42,276 nt of DNA from Multifurca ochricompacta (GCA_022496185.1 WTXG01000295.1:1-42276); one strand, 5' to 3'; positions 18,780 to 28,367 are shown, numbered from the stretch's first letter. A program made the numbers and translations. Notes: a model not told the origin generated them from the letters alone.

Positions 18780-20210
18780 ATGTCTGCACCCATGAACCCT
18801 GCTCCCGTTGCTCCCATACATACGACCCTCCCATTCCCACTGAACCCCAGACTGACCGATGACATCCCTCTACTGGAACGACTGAACACTCACTGGATTA
18901 ATGTTTCCTCCTCGACTGCTAATGTCCCCTGGACTGGCTACTTCGCCGCGGCAGGACAAAAGCTTATCCCCATTGAACGATACAATGGGCTCTGGTTTGA
19001 GCTCGCCTTCTTCGCCTCTGTCAATTCGTATCAAGCCATCCGTTTGGCCCGAGCATCTTTCAACCTTCCTCGCATCCCCGAAGTACCTGTTAACATACAA
19101 TTACTCATTGATTCCTCATTGGATGGTGGTGACACACAGACAACAATGACTACTCCAGTCCCAAGTCCAGGACAAAACAACAAACGCCTAGAAGGAACAG
19201 TAGCATTCCGTTTCAGAGGCGACAGAACCCAATCAGAACACTTTTTATCCGTCTTTCACCAATATATGAGTATAAACGATCAAGCTGAAATCGCATGCAA
19301 CCCAATGAAGAAATCACACTTCTTTATACAACAGATGGAAGGACCACTAGTACAAACCTTTCAACTTGGCATGATCAACGACCTCCGAGCAATCGAAGCT
19401 GGAACAATGAAAATTACACAGCCAACACCCTGGGAATATACTGAAGAACGATTTAAAGCATCATATTTTGACTTTGGCATCAAAGAACGAGCTTACGATG
19501 AGCTAAGAAAACTACAAATGACTGGTGGACGAATTGACGAATATTTAACAAACTTTGCATCTCTAGTCACTCGTTCCGATGTCCACCCAAATGATGCCAG
19601 TACTCTACGCCTTTTTGCGTCTGGACTTCAAGGAGATTTAGCAAAGAACTGTGTCCTTCGTCATCGACCAACAACCTTACAGGAATGGGGACATGCAGCA
19701 CAACAGGAAAATACAGCTTATCTTACCATCAAAACAATTGAACAAGATCAACGTGATCGCGGAACTCGATCCTCCACCCCTCTTGCGCCTAGACCAACAA
19801 TGACTTCCAATACCCCATTTTGGCGCCGCCCTGCAAATCAACGACCAAATCAAATACAACCCCCACGAGACCCGAATGCGATGGACATTGACGTTATTCG
19901 ACGTGCCATCACAGATGAAGACAAGGAGCGATGCAAGCGCGAAGGTCTTTGCTTCTTTTGCATGAAAAAGGGGCATCTTTCATGTGACTGCCCCCACAAG
20001 AAGCCTCGTATTGCCACTGCAACAGTCGATACCCTGACCACTCCTGCAACATCCACAACAAACTCCATGACACCAGCTCCCACACTACAAACCGCATCAA
20101 AAAAATCTAATGCTGAACGAATTGCGGCCCTCCTCAAACAGATGACTCCAGAAGAAGAAGAGGAGGTTCAAGTGTTACTAGATAAAGAGTCGGGTTTTCT
20201 GCCAGCCTGA
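18780..20210 (+). CDS. gag: Gypsy-B Gag (capsid-nucleocapsid)
   Basis: This is an intact 476-residue Gag starting at the first ATG after the leader (MSAPMNPAPV). The N-terminal ~120 residues include LPFPLNPRLTDDIPLLERL, similar to the LPTRLTDNI start of gypsy-C Gag. The capsid spans roughly residues 140-320 (Retrotrans_gag; GDRTQSEHFLSVF ... LASLV...LRLFASGLQGDL). The zinc knuckle CFFCMKKGHLSCDC (about residues 395-408) fits CX2CX4HX4C and binds the element RNA. The C-terminal tail is acidic (EEEEEVQVLLDKES). The stop lies in the stem of a hairpin after a slippery heptamer, so some ribosomes should continue into pol. Confidence 0.95.
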   Translation: MSAPMNPAPVAPIHTTLPFPLNPRLTDDIPLLERLNTHWINVSSSTANVPWTGYFAAAGQKLIPIERYNGLWFELAFFASVNSYQAIRLARASFNLPRIPEVPVNIQLLIDSSLDGGDTQTTMTTPVPSPGQNNKRLEGTVAFRFRGDRTQSEHFLSVFHQYMSINDQAEIACNPMKKSHFFIQQMEGPLVQTFQLGMINDLRAIEAGTMKITQPTPWEYTEERFKASYFDFGIKERAYDELRKLQMTGGRIDEYLTNFASLVTRSDVHPNDASTLRLFASGLQGDLAKNCVLRHRPTTLQEWGHAAQQENTAYLTIKTIEQDQRDRGTRSSTPLAPRPTMTSNTPFWRRPANQRPNQIQPPRDPNAMDIDVIRRAITDEDKERCKREGLCFFCMKKGHLSCDCPHKKPRIATATVDTLTTPATSTTNSMTPAPTLQTASKKSNAERIAALLKQMTPEEEEEVQVLLDKESGFLPA

Positions 20211-20232
20211 AGGGACGTCCCGCCCTTAAGGC
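20186..20232 (+). promoter_or_regulatory. -1 ribosomal frameshift signal, gypsy-B gag/pol
   Basis: Gag and pol overlap at 20186-20210, pol being in the -1 frame. The heptamer GGGTTTT (20192-20198) lies in gag phase G_GGT_TTT, the canonical X_XXY_YYZ slip pattern. After a 6-nt spacer, GCCTGAAGGG (20205-20214) pairs with CCCTTAAGGC (20223-20232), nine of ten pairs, around an 8-nt loop. The gag TGA is inside the 5' arm. Confidence 0.82.
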
Positions 20233-23200
20233 CATTGTAGATCGGTTTGTACCTAAAGCTCTCAGAATACAAACATCATTTTCTACCATTGGGACTGTGT
20301 CTGCACTCGTTGACAGCGGTGCAACCGAAAATTTCATCCATCAAAAGTTTATCTCGCAACACCACCTCCATACTAACCCGCTCCCTACTCCAAAAACGAT
20401 CTCAAATGTTGATGGTTCTCCGAATGCTGCTGGTTCCATCTCTTGTTTCCTTCCCTGTACAGTCCACACCGGCTCCAAAACCTGTTCATTCAACTTCTTT
20501 GTTACGGACCTTGGCAGCGAAGACATCATCTTAGGCTACCCTTGGCTTGCTCACACCTCACCAACTATCACCTGGCCAACCGCATCCATCCAGGAGCACG
20601 TCTGTATCCTTCCGCAGGGGCAAAATCCAGCTCCTTCACCCCCAATACCCTATCACATTAACTCTACCTCTTTAGGATTACTACCTGGCGAAGAACTCAT
20701 CATGCGTCTATCACCCACCACTGAACTAGCCATACAACAGCAACCTCCTTCAGATGTCACGATCCCAGAACAGTATCAACACTTCACCAAGGTCTTCTCC
20801 GAGGATGCTGCACTACGCTTCCCAGATGCGCGACAATGGGATCACGCCATTGATCTAAAACCTGATGCTCCTGCAACACTTGACTGTAAGATTTATCCAC
20901 TTAATCCAGCTGAACAAACTGCATTAGAAGAATTCCTACATGAACATTTATCAAAAGGCTACATCCGTGAATCCAAATCCCAATACGCATCTCCTTTCTT
21001 CTTTGTAAAGAAGAAAGATGGCAGCAAATTACGACCAGTACAAGACTATCGAAAGCTAAATGAACATACCCTCCGAAATACGTACCCTCTCCCTCTCATT
21101 GATGAACTAATTGCCAAGGTACGACATGCAACGCTATTTACCAAGTTTGATGTTCGATGGGGCTATAACAATGTACGTATCAAAGAGGGTGACCAGTGGA
21201 AGGCTGCTTTCAAAACAAACAAAGGACTTTTCGAACCTCTAGTCATGTATTTTGGACTAACTAATTCCCCGGCGACATTCCAAACCATGATGAATGCACT
21301 CTTTCGAAAGGAACTGGATGAAGGCTGGCTGGTAATTTACATGGACGACATCCTAATAGCAACCACCAACGACCCCACCTTCCACCAACAATGCATCACA
21401 CGCGTCCTCCAAATTTTACTCGACAACGATCTATTCCTAAAACCATCAAAATGCACTTTTCACACAAATAAAATAGACTACCTTGGCGTCATTCTCGAAC
21501 ACGGTACTGTATCCATGGACCCTACAAAAGTTAATGGTCTTCTAGAATGGCCAACCCCCACATCCGTAAAACAAGTCCGCAGCTACCTCGGCTTTGGCAA
21601 TTACTACCGTTGTTTTATTAAGGGATATTCTCAACTTGCGCGGCCACTGATTGATCTCACTAAACTAGCCACACCATGGACCTGGTCAGAAAAAGAAGAG
21701 AAAGCATTCAATACACTTAAGAAAATGTTCAGTTCCGCCCCTGTATTACGACAACCGCATATACAAGAACCATTTTTTGTTACAACCGACGCCTCTGGCT
21801 ATGCAATCGGCGCAGAGTTGGCACAGCAAGACGCTTCGGGACGACTTCATCCGGTAGCGTTCCTCTCAAAATCACTAGACCAAACGCAACGCAACTGGGA
21901 TATATACGACCGAGAGCTCTATGCTATCTGGTTCCCCCTTCAAGAGTGGAGACAATACCTCATGGGATCACCTCATCCTGTTACAGTCTTTTCAGATCAT
22001 CATAATCTACAGTATTTTTGCAAACCCCAAAAACTCAACAGGCGACAAGCACGTTGGCATTTAGACCTAATGGAGTATGACTTTGTCATTAAACCTATAC
22101 AGGGAAAACATAATATTATCGCTGATCTCCTCTCTCGACGACCTGATTATGACAATGGCCTCACAGATAATGAACACACAGTACTCCTCCCAAACGAAAA
22201 TTGGTCTCTCAAAGTCATTCAACTCGCCGAAGATCATGATACTTATCGAGAAATTGCCAAACAGTTCCATGACCACCCACTGGCCGGACACCCTGGTCGC
22301 CGCAATACCTGGGACCTTGTCTCCGAGATTTATAACGGTCCAAATTTACGTGAGTTCATCACTAACTATGTCAAAGGATGCCATGCGTGCCAAGCAACCA
22401 AACCACGCATGAAAACACCGGTTCCACTCTCCCCTTTCGATACCCCCGCAACCGAAGGCCCTTTTCAATTTATCTCCCTCGATCTCATCACGGACCTCCC
22501 TTTGTCACAAGGTTACAACGCTATTCTCACTATTGTTGACCAGGGATGCTCAAAAATGGCCAAGTTTATTCCCTGTTCTACTTCTATTACTGGTATTGAT
22601 GTTGCATCTCTCTATTTCACGCACCTCTTTCCCCTATTTGGTGTTCCAAAACGCGTGATTTCTGATCGTGACCCCCACTTCACATCAAGTTTCGTCAGAA
22701 AATTGTGCAAGACTCTCTCCATCTCTCAAAACATTAGTACCGCATTCCACCCCCAAACGGATGGCCAAACAGAACGCATGAACCGGTGGGTTGAACAATA
22801 CCTTCATCACTGGACCTTTGGAAACCCCCACACTTGGGCTCCTCTCCTCCCTATGGCCGAATTTGTCCATAACCGATGGCGTCATGATAAAACTAAGCTT
22901 AGCCCCCATGAATTACTCCTTGGCTTCCGTCCTAGTCCCCCAAACTCCAAAATTACCACCCCAATCCCCACCTTATCAGATCGCCTCGCTTCTATTCTCT
23001 CTGCCCGTCGTCTCGCATCCAAAGTTCTGGAACAACTGACACCTCTAACACCATCTTTCTCCCTCCATGATCAGGTCTGGCTTGAAGGTAAGCATATCTC
23101 CTCCCTCTTCCCATCCCAAAAGCTCGCCCCCCGCCGCCATGGACCCTTCACGATCACCCGCGTTATATCTCCCGTTGCCTTCGAACTTGCCCTCCCTCCT

Positions 23201-23782
23201 TCCCTAAAGATTCACAATGTTTTCCATGCCTCCCTTCTCTCCCCATACATCACCACCTCTGCATATGGCCCATCCCCGCCTCGACCCCCTCCTGTCCTGG
23301 TTCATGGCACCGAGGAAGTTGAAATCGACCGTGTCATTGGCCACCGCCGCTCAGGCCGCCTAGGCCGCCTCCAGTTTCTCCTTTGCTGGAAGGGGTTCCC
23401 ATCCTCTGACAATGAATGGGTCGATTATCGTCATATTCATGCCGATGACCTCATTCATGACTACCTTTCCACCCTTCCCCCTTCCCTTGCTGCTGCCCTT
23501 CCTGTTCGTAGTCTCACAAACCTTACAATGGGAGGTAATTCACCTTCAAAACCCTCACCCCACCTTTTTATTCGCATACCCCCGAGAAAGCCTATAAAGT
23601 CCACACCCCCACCAATATCCGCATCCGATGAAAAATGCATTCGCCATATCGCCCCACTCCCAACCCAGACCTTTGCCACATACAACTCCATTGAAATGGC
23701 TCAAAAAACCCTCCTTACACAATGCTGCCTAAACAAAGCAGCCGCTGCCTATCATCTCACCCCTGTTTTAATTGCACAGTAA
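20186..23782 (+). CDS. pol: Gypsy-B Pol: protease, RT, RNase H, integrase, chromodomain
   Basis: This open frame has no ATG near its start and is expected as a Gag-Pol fusion by -1 frameshift. Order: aspartic protease (ALVDSGATENF, about 20310); RT with FDVRWGYNN (about 21150) and YMDDI (about 21339); RNase H with TTDASG, YDRELYAI and FSDHHNL; integrase HHCC (HPLAGHPG ... CHACQATK); integrase core with D in SLDLITDLP, D in ISDRDPHF and E in GQTERMNRW; then a chromodomain (EIDRVIGHRRS ... LLCWKGFPSSDNEW, about 23310-23460) for chromatin targeting. About 100 residues follow, Pro/Ser-rich at first. No stop or frameshift was found. GTG at 20297 is not a eukaryotic start. Confidence 0.96.
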   Translation, partial: RVGFSASLKGRPALKAIVDRFVPKALRIQTSFSTIGTVSALVDSGATENFIHQKFISQHHLHTNPLPTPKTISNVDGSPNAAGSISCFLPCTVHTGSKTCSFNFFVTDLGSEDIILGYPWLAHTSPTITWPTASIQEHVCILPQGQNPAPSPPIPYHINSTSLGLLPGEELIMRLSPTTELAIQQQPPSDVTIPEQYQHFTKVFSEDAALRFPDARQWDHAIDLKPDAPATLDCKIYPLNPAEQTALEEFLHEHLSKGYIRESKSQYASPFFFVKKKDGSKLRPVQDYRKLNEHTLRNTYPLPLIDELIAKVRHATLFTKFDVRWGYNNVRIKEGDQWKAAFKTNKGLFEPLVMYFGLTNSPATFQTMMNALFRKELDEGWLVIYMDDILIATTNDPTFHQQCITRVLQILLDNDLFLKPSKCTFHTNKIDYLGVILEHGTVSMDPTKVNGLLEWPTPTSVKQVRSYLGFGNYYRCFIKGYSQLARPLIDLTKLATPWTWSEKEEKAFNTLKKMFSSAPVLRQPHIQEPFFVTTDASGYAIGAELAQQDASGRLHPVAFLSKSLDQTQRNWDIYDRELYAIWFPLQEWRQYLMGSPHPVTVFSDHHNLQYFCKPQKLNRRQARWHLDLMEYDFVIKPIQGKHNIIADLLSRRPDYDNGLTDNEHTVLLPNENWSLKVIQLAEDHDTYREIAKQFHDHPLAGHPGRRNTWDLVSEIYNGPNLREFITNYVKGCHACQATKPRMKTPVPLSPFDTPATEGPFQFISLDLITDLPLSQGYNAILTIVDQGCSKMAKFIPCSTSITGIDVASLYFTHLFPLFGVPKRVISDRDPHFTSSFVRKLCKTLSISQNISTAFHPQTDGQTERMNRWVEQYLHHWTFGNPHTWAPLLPMAEFVHNRWRHDKTKLSPHELLLGFRPSPPNSKITTPIPTLSDRLASILSARRLASKVLEQLTPLTPSFSLHDQVWLEGKHISSLFPSQKLAPRRHGPFTITRVISPVAFELALPPSLKIHNVFHASLLSPYITTSAYGPSPPRPPPVLVHGTEEVEIDRVIGHRRSGRLGRLQFLLCWKGFPSSDNEWVDYRHIHADDLIHDYLSTLPPSLAAALPVRSLTNLTMGGNSPSKPSPHLFIRIPPRKPIKSTPPPISASDEKCIRHIAPLPTQTFATYNSIEMAQKTLLTQCCLNKAAAAYHLTPVLIAQ

Positions 23783-23833
23783 CTAAGAACACCTAGAGTT
23801 CGTCAAGGGACTTCGAACCTTAGCGAGAGGTAA
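23783..23833 (+). other. Gypsy-B 3' UTR and polypurine tract
   Basis: A short 51-bp tail ends in the purine-rich AGCGAGAGGTAA directly before the LTR. The ending GGTAA is shared with gypsy-A. Confidence 0.75.
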
Positions 23834-24161
23834 TGTTACAATACCTAATACGATACCTTTCCCCGTACTATACAGACAGAAACGTACGATACTGCAACGT
23901 ACGACTTTTTCTCCTCCTTTACTCTTACTAGCCTCAAACCTTAGCAGCACCCTTAACATAATAACGTCATCCTCTTCCACTCCTATTTAAGTTACCATAC
24001 GCTCAAGCTATATTCCTTAGTCTTGAGCTTTTGTGATCTACGTAGCTCTGTGACCCGGAATATCACCCTCTCTCCTCTTTACTTGAGCTGCACGCTGAGT
24101 AACTGCCTTGCCTCCCGAACTATTGGACTTTGGACCAGCGAACTGAGCTTCGAACGTAACA
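23834..24161 (+). mobile_element. 3' LTR of gypsy-B
   Basis: 328 bp, four differences from the 5' LTR. Ends CGAACGTAACA and is followed by the duplication GTAAG. Confidence 0.96.
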
Positions 24162-24455
24162 GTAAGAGACGAAACAGACACCCTTATATACAATCCAAGG
24201 GATGGTCTGTGCACTGGGAATAAGTCCACAAGTGCCAGACAAGGTCCAAACAATAAACATGAGGGAGAAAGGCCATTGGCCATTACAGAAATCACATGTT
24301 ACATGGTGCATCAGTCAGCTACTGCGGAATGTGAGAAAGAAAGTAATAATGATAATGTAAAAAGTCCGAGACTCCGGTATCTAATCTAATCTACAAAGTA
24401 GCTAATCTAATCACCTGATGCCTGAAGCATCACCGAACATCTTCTGTGTTCAACA

Positions 24456-24564
24456 TCCCTCCATGCTGAAGGCATCTGGTCATGGATGGGAAATGAGTTG
24501 GATGAGCACACTGCCATCACAATTAAATGAGCATATCACCAGCCAGAGATCCAACTTCTCTAAC
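24456..24564 (-). other. Copia-D 3' UTR, distal piece
   Basis: The reverse complement matches the copia-1 3' UTR around 5485-5596, ending in the polypurine tract CATGGAGGGA (24465-24456). Gypsy-C splits the UTR at CTAAC (24560-24564); it resumes at 32698. Confidence 0.9.
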
Positions 24565-25230
24565 TGTGACAGTTTGTGCAGATTTGTGACATCATTCATG
24601 ACGATAATGTAATGTTTCCTTCTCTGTCGCACGCAAGTGCGCGTTTTCGATTTGTGTGACTGTTCATAACAACTTGTGACACGGGTGTGATGAGTACATT
24701 GCACGCACTCTGATCTCTATTCCCTGTTCCTTCATTTTATTTTCCTTGCTGAGGGTGCAACCCCTCCTTTAGTTCTCATCCTATTCTATCTCACTCCAGG
24801 GCATAACCCCTGGAGTCCATGACTACCAGGGATACTTATTAGAACCTTCTATTTAGCTTAGATCTTCTGATGTGCCCTCTTTGATGTGCCTTCTCAAAAG
24901 CTGTATTTAAACTACTTAGATTGTAGAGACAGACCTTAAGTCTGTTCTCTTGTATCTAATACAGGTATCTTTGACTTCACAGAAACTTGCTTGAACTCCC
25001 CAAGTTGCAGCTTGAGGAGCCTTCTCCCCCAGTAGCTCTAGTAGGGCTGATTACCACTACTCTCGACCTCATTTCCTGCACGCACCTCTCCTACAGCATC
25101 GTGGGCACTTGAAACTTGAACCTGGAATAGGTCTTCTGTATTGGACCTTGAATCTTGGACGTGCCCTGCATCTTGAGGGCTTTTGAGTCTTGAAAACGTG
25201 ACCTGACACAGCAAGTACCTGGCTGTGACA
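24565..25230 (+). mobile_element. 5' LTR of gypsy-C
   Basis: TGTGACAGTTTG...CTGGCTGTGACA, 666 bp. TATTTAAA at 24904-24911 precedes TAAGTCTGTTCT (24937-24948), the predicted RNA 5' end, which is half of the hairpin ACAGAC-CTTAA-GTCTGT. Confidence 0.95.
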
Positions 25231-25232
25231 CT

Positions 25233-25244
25233 AGAACAGACTTA
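25233..25244 (+). promoter_or_regulatory. Self-primer binding site of gypsy-C
   Basis: AGAACAGACTTA, 2 nt after the LTR, is a perfect 12-nt complement of TAAGTCTGTTCT at 24937-24948, 33 nt downstream of the TATA start. Tf1-type self-priming is expected. Confidence 0.8.
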
Positions 25245-25322
25245 CAATCTTAGGAACAGAAGAACTTACCTGAAATCGCAAGGCGACGACGACGCGTCCC
25301 CTTGCCCGACTCCCGATCAGAA

Positions 25323-26987
25323 ATGTCTTACTCTGCGCGAGAACCTGAGACGCCTTCGGACGACGAATCCCTTGAGTACCAGTCGCCTGACCAAAACCTA
25401 GAAGAACAATCAGTAAATCAGAACCCAGAAGAAGCCCTCTTGGCAAGCGATTTGCCAACTGAAAGTGTCACACACGACGCCGAACTAATAGACCCCGGAT
25501 TCCTGCTTGAGTCCCAACTGGAAGCGTGACTGGAGGAAAGCTCAGTGACTTCCGTTGACATGCACCTTACAACCGTGGTGACCTCATTCCCATTCACCCT
25601 TCCTACACGATTAACTGATAACATTGACCCAGAACTAAAGGGGAACGCGCACTGGTTAGAACTCAGAGAAGAGAACGTACCCTTTAGAGGATACTGGGTC
25701 CCCTATCGCCATACACATCTTGCTGTCGACCTCTACCAAGGAACCTGGTACCACATCCGCCCCAACAACCTAGGACAGATTGAGGCTATTAGAATCGCCC
25801 CCAACGAGACCGAACTTAACGCACCTAATACAACCAGCACACCCCTAACTGAGCAAATCCTTCAGCCCCTGTTTGAAGCGTTACCCCCAGTCACTAATCC
25901 TATGCCAATGACGACCCTCCCCGAACCACAACCTAGGCAAAGACAGCACTCAGTCAGCCCAGACGACTCAGACAAGAGACCTACCGAAATACTCATCCCA
26001 ACCAAAGAAAACACGACTGGAGGTTGAGTCGAAGGGGTACCACCCCCGTTCTTCAATGGAAACCGGGCAACGGCTGAGGATTGGTGGACCCAGGTAGAAC
26101 TTCACATCTTTCTGAATAACCATGCCACTATCATAAAGGACGAGATATCGCGAATATCGTATGTGTTGGCCCTAATCAGAGGACCAAAGGTTAGCCGATG
26201 GGTAACGGAGCAAACCAGGTGGCTAGCCAATGTCTCCCACTCCAAAATTCAAGAGCTGCACCCATGGGAGAAATTCCGACTAATGTTTGCAGCGGCCTTT
26301 GCCAATGTAGCCGTGGGACAGAAGGCACTGCAGGAGCTAGCCAACCTTAGGATGACAAATGGGAACATTGACGATTACATCGCCGATTTCCGAAGCCTCA
26401 CGGCTCGGGCAGAGCTGTACCTGGACGACCCAGCCATGCATCAGAACTTCCAAAAGGGGTTACCACGGAAGCTTGTACAAACTATGATTACCCAGGACAG
26501 CCCCCAAACGTTTGATGAGACAGCAAACTCGGTGAGGAAACATCATGCAAATTGGATCTTTATGCAGTGCATGTTTGGAGATAAAATGCCAAGCGGCAAC
26601 AGGAGCAACAACAGAGGAAACAAATTCATGCTTCCTCGTAGATGCGACCCAAATGCGATGGATGTCGACGTCATCAAAAAGGCAGTTACCATGGAGGAGA
26701 AAGAACAGTATAAGAAAGAGGGATGCTGCTTTGAGTGCAGATGCCGAGGGCATCTGATCCGAGATTGCCCCACCAAAGGACCTCGGCCCAGCACCAGCGC
26801 CCCGACCTGGGCCGCCACGATCACCGAAGTATCACAGATGACTGCGGTGGTACCCACTGGATCAGCTGCCTCGAAACCAGCTGTGAACATCGTGGAACTC
26901 GCGGCATCTCTGAAAACCATAACCGACGACCAACGCCTTGAGTTGCAGAATCACTTTAAAGATGACGAGGATTTTTATATCGCTTGA
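25323..26987 (+). pseudogene. gag: Gypsy-C gag with two TGA stops
   Basis: The frame starts at ATG 25323 (MSYSAREPETPSDD) and continues 555 codons to TGA 26985-26987, broken only by TGA at 25527-25529 and 26025-26027. The region from LPTRLTDNIDPELKGNAHWLEL resembles gypsy-B Gag. The capsid lies at about 26040-26570 (WWTQVELHIF ... LRMTNGNIDDYIADFRSL). The knuckle CFECRCRGHLIRDC fits CX2CX4HX4C. The C-terminal acidic DDEDFYIA spans the slippery heptamer. Both internal stops are single-base changes from arginine CGA, inferred from the pattern in the element. Confidence 0.92.
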
Positions 26988-27009
26988 ATGATGTGGCCTT
27001 CATTCGAGC
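26966..27009 (+). promoter_or_regulatory. -1 ribosomal frameshift signal, gypsy-C gag/pol
   Basis: The gag/pol overlap is 26966-26987. GGATTTT (26969-26975) is in gag phase G_GAT_TTT, the heptamer known from dianthoviruses. A 6-nt spacer is followed by GCTTGAATGA (26982-26991) pairing over all ten positions (one G-U) with TCATTCGAGC (27000-27009), loop 8 nt. The gag TGA is in the 5' arm, as in gypsy-B. Confidence 0.82.
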
Positions 27010-27865
27010 ATTAGTTTCACACCATGTATTCATTTCACCAATCCGAGCAATGAAAATATTCATCCCTTTATATGGTGTGAAAGAAATGGCCAACATAGAA
27101 GCACTTGTGGATAGTGGTGCAACAGAAAACTTCATCAATTATAGAACAGTTATCAAGTATCAACTCCTGACCAAACAACTCGCGATCCCTAAGAAGTTAC
27201 GAAACGCGGACGGAACACCCAACACTACACGAAATATTGATCAATATGTCGAGCTGGATGTAATCACAGACGGTAAACCCAGGCGGCATTGATTCTACAT
27301 TGCATCAATTGGGACAGACCAAATGATCTTGGGATATCCATGGTTCACCGCTAGTAATCCGCTTATAGACTGGACACAAGGATGTCTCCTACAATCCATC
27401 CAACTTAATATACCCAGGGAACACATTAAACGACTCAATATCACACAAGAACTGGCAATTAAGGCGAAAGACAATCTGGAGTGCCCCTGGGATCAGATAG
27501 TACCCCAGGAATACCACCGACATCGGAAAGTGTTCAGCGATCAAGAAGCTCAGCGGTTCCCAGAGGCCAGACCTTGGGATCATCGGATTGAACTAAAGCC
27601 AGAGGCTCTGGCAATGTTGGACTGCAAGATCTATCCCTTAGGACCCAGAGAGCAAGACACACTAAATAAATTCCTGGAAGAACACCTACAGAAGGGGTAC
27701 ATCCAAGAGTCCAAGTCCCCATATGCGTCACCATTCTTCTTTATTAAGAAAAAGGATGGGAAGCTCAGACCGGTTCAAGACTATCGCAAACTTAACGAGT
27801 GGACGATCCAAAATACCTATCCACTGCCACTGATCCCCAAGCTCATCGATCGAGTCTGCGGCAGC
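26966..27865 (+). pseudogene. pol: Gypsy-C pol part 1: protease and RT start
   Basis: In the -1 frame relative to gag: protease (EALVDSGATENFI, about 27100), a TGA at 27290-27292, MILGYPWF, then the RT N-terminus (GYIQESKSPYASPFFFIKKKDGKLRPVQDYRKLNEW split over several motifs) up to PLIPKLIDRVC, where the solo LTR landed. The frame resumes at 28368; the 502 inserted bases account for the apparent frame change. Confidence 0.9.
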
Positions 27866-28362
27866 TGTCACAGTTAGGTGCGGAACTGTGTTGGGGTCGG
27901 ATGGGAGCAAGACAAGTCAAGATTCAAGGTCACAGCAAGAGCAAATTCGGTTCAAGCCCACTATGAAGTCAAAGGGCACATGCGTGAGAATCGAAGTCGA
28001 CGGCAGAGATGCTCAGTCCTGCAATGAGTTCAAGATGATGAAGGCTCTCCAAGTCACATCTTGGAGAGTTCAAGTGGGGGCTCTAACTGAGAGGATTCAA
28101 GGATTCTGAAGCACCTCTGATTGAATACAAGAGAACAGACTTAGTCTGTCTCTCTACTCTAGTAGGTCTTTAAATACATGTAGTTCTAGCTATGTCATAG
28201 TAAATAGAAGGTTCTAGTTCTATGATATAATATCTAAATGGTTGTGCAGTAGAACGAGCTAGAACTAAGGAGAATTAGGAGGGGTTAGGCCCTCAGTAAG
28301 CAAAACACCAGTGAAACACAATATCGAGTCATTAGTAACGTCGCAGGGAGAATTCTGTCACA
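27866..28362 (-). mobile_element. Solo LTR inside gypsy-C pol (TSD GCAGC)
   Basis: A 497-bp reverse LTR, TGTCACAGTTAGG...ATTCTGTCACA on the plus strand, with perfect GCAGC (27861-27865, 28363-28367). Very close to the solo LTR at 7321-7819. It disrupts the RT between motifs. Confidence 0.95.
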
Positions 28363-28367
28363 GCAGC

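Larger units (their letters stand above)
18412..24161 (+). mobile_element. Gypsy-B: intact full-length chromovirus (TSD GTAAG)
   Basis: This is a complete 5750-bp Ty3/gypsy element with identical-length LTRs (328 bp), self-primer site, open gag, open pol in the -1 frame, polypurine tract and perfect GTAAG duplications (18407-18411, 24162-24166). The LTRs differ at 4 of 328 positions by eye (98.8%), three of them CpG transitions. All catalytic motifs are present. It is the youngest and best preserved element here and may be able to move. Confidence 0.96.
18196..24455 (-). mobile_element. Copia-D 3' LTR (L6), split by gypsy-B
   Basis: The two pieces (18196-18411, 24167-24455) add up to 505 bp, TGTGAAACAGG...GTGTTCAACA on the plus strand. 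TCCCTCCATG at 24456-24465 is the reversed polypurine tract. Gypsy-B landed just upstream of the R-region hairpin, between TATA box and exon 1, which should silence this LTR's promoter. Confidence 0.93.

Noticed and set aside
20297..20299. GTG as the start of gypsy-B pol
   Set aside because: The frame is open upstream to 20186 and overlaps gag at a slippery heptamer; GTG is not a normal fungal start.
27866..28362. Apparent frame change in gypsy-C pol between 27865 and 28482
   Set aside because: Fully explained by the 497-bp solo LTR plus its 5-bp duplication (502 bp).
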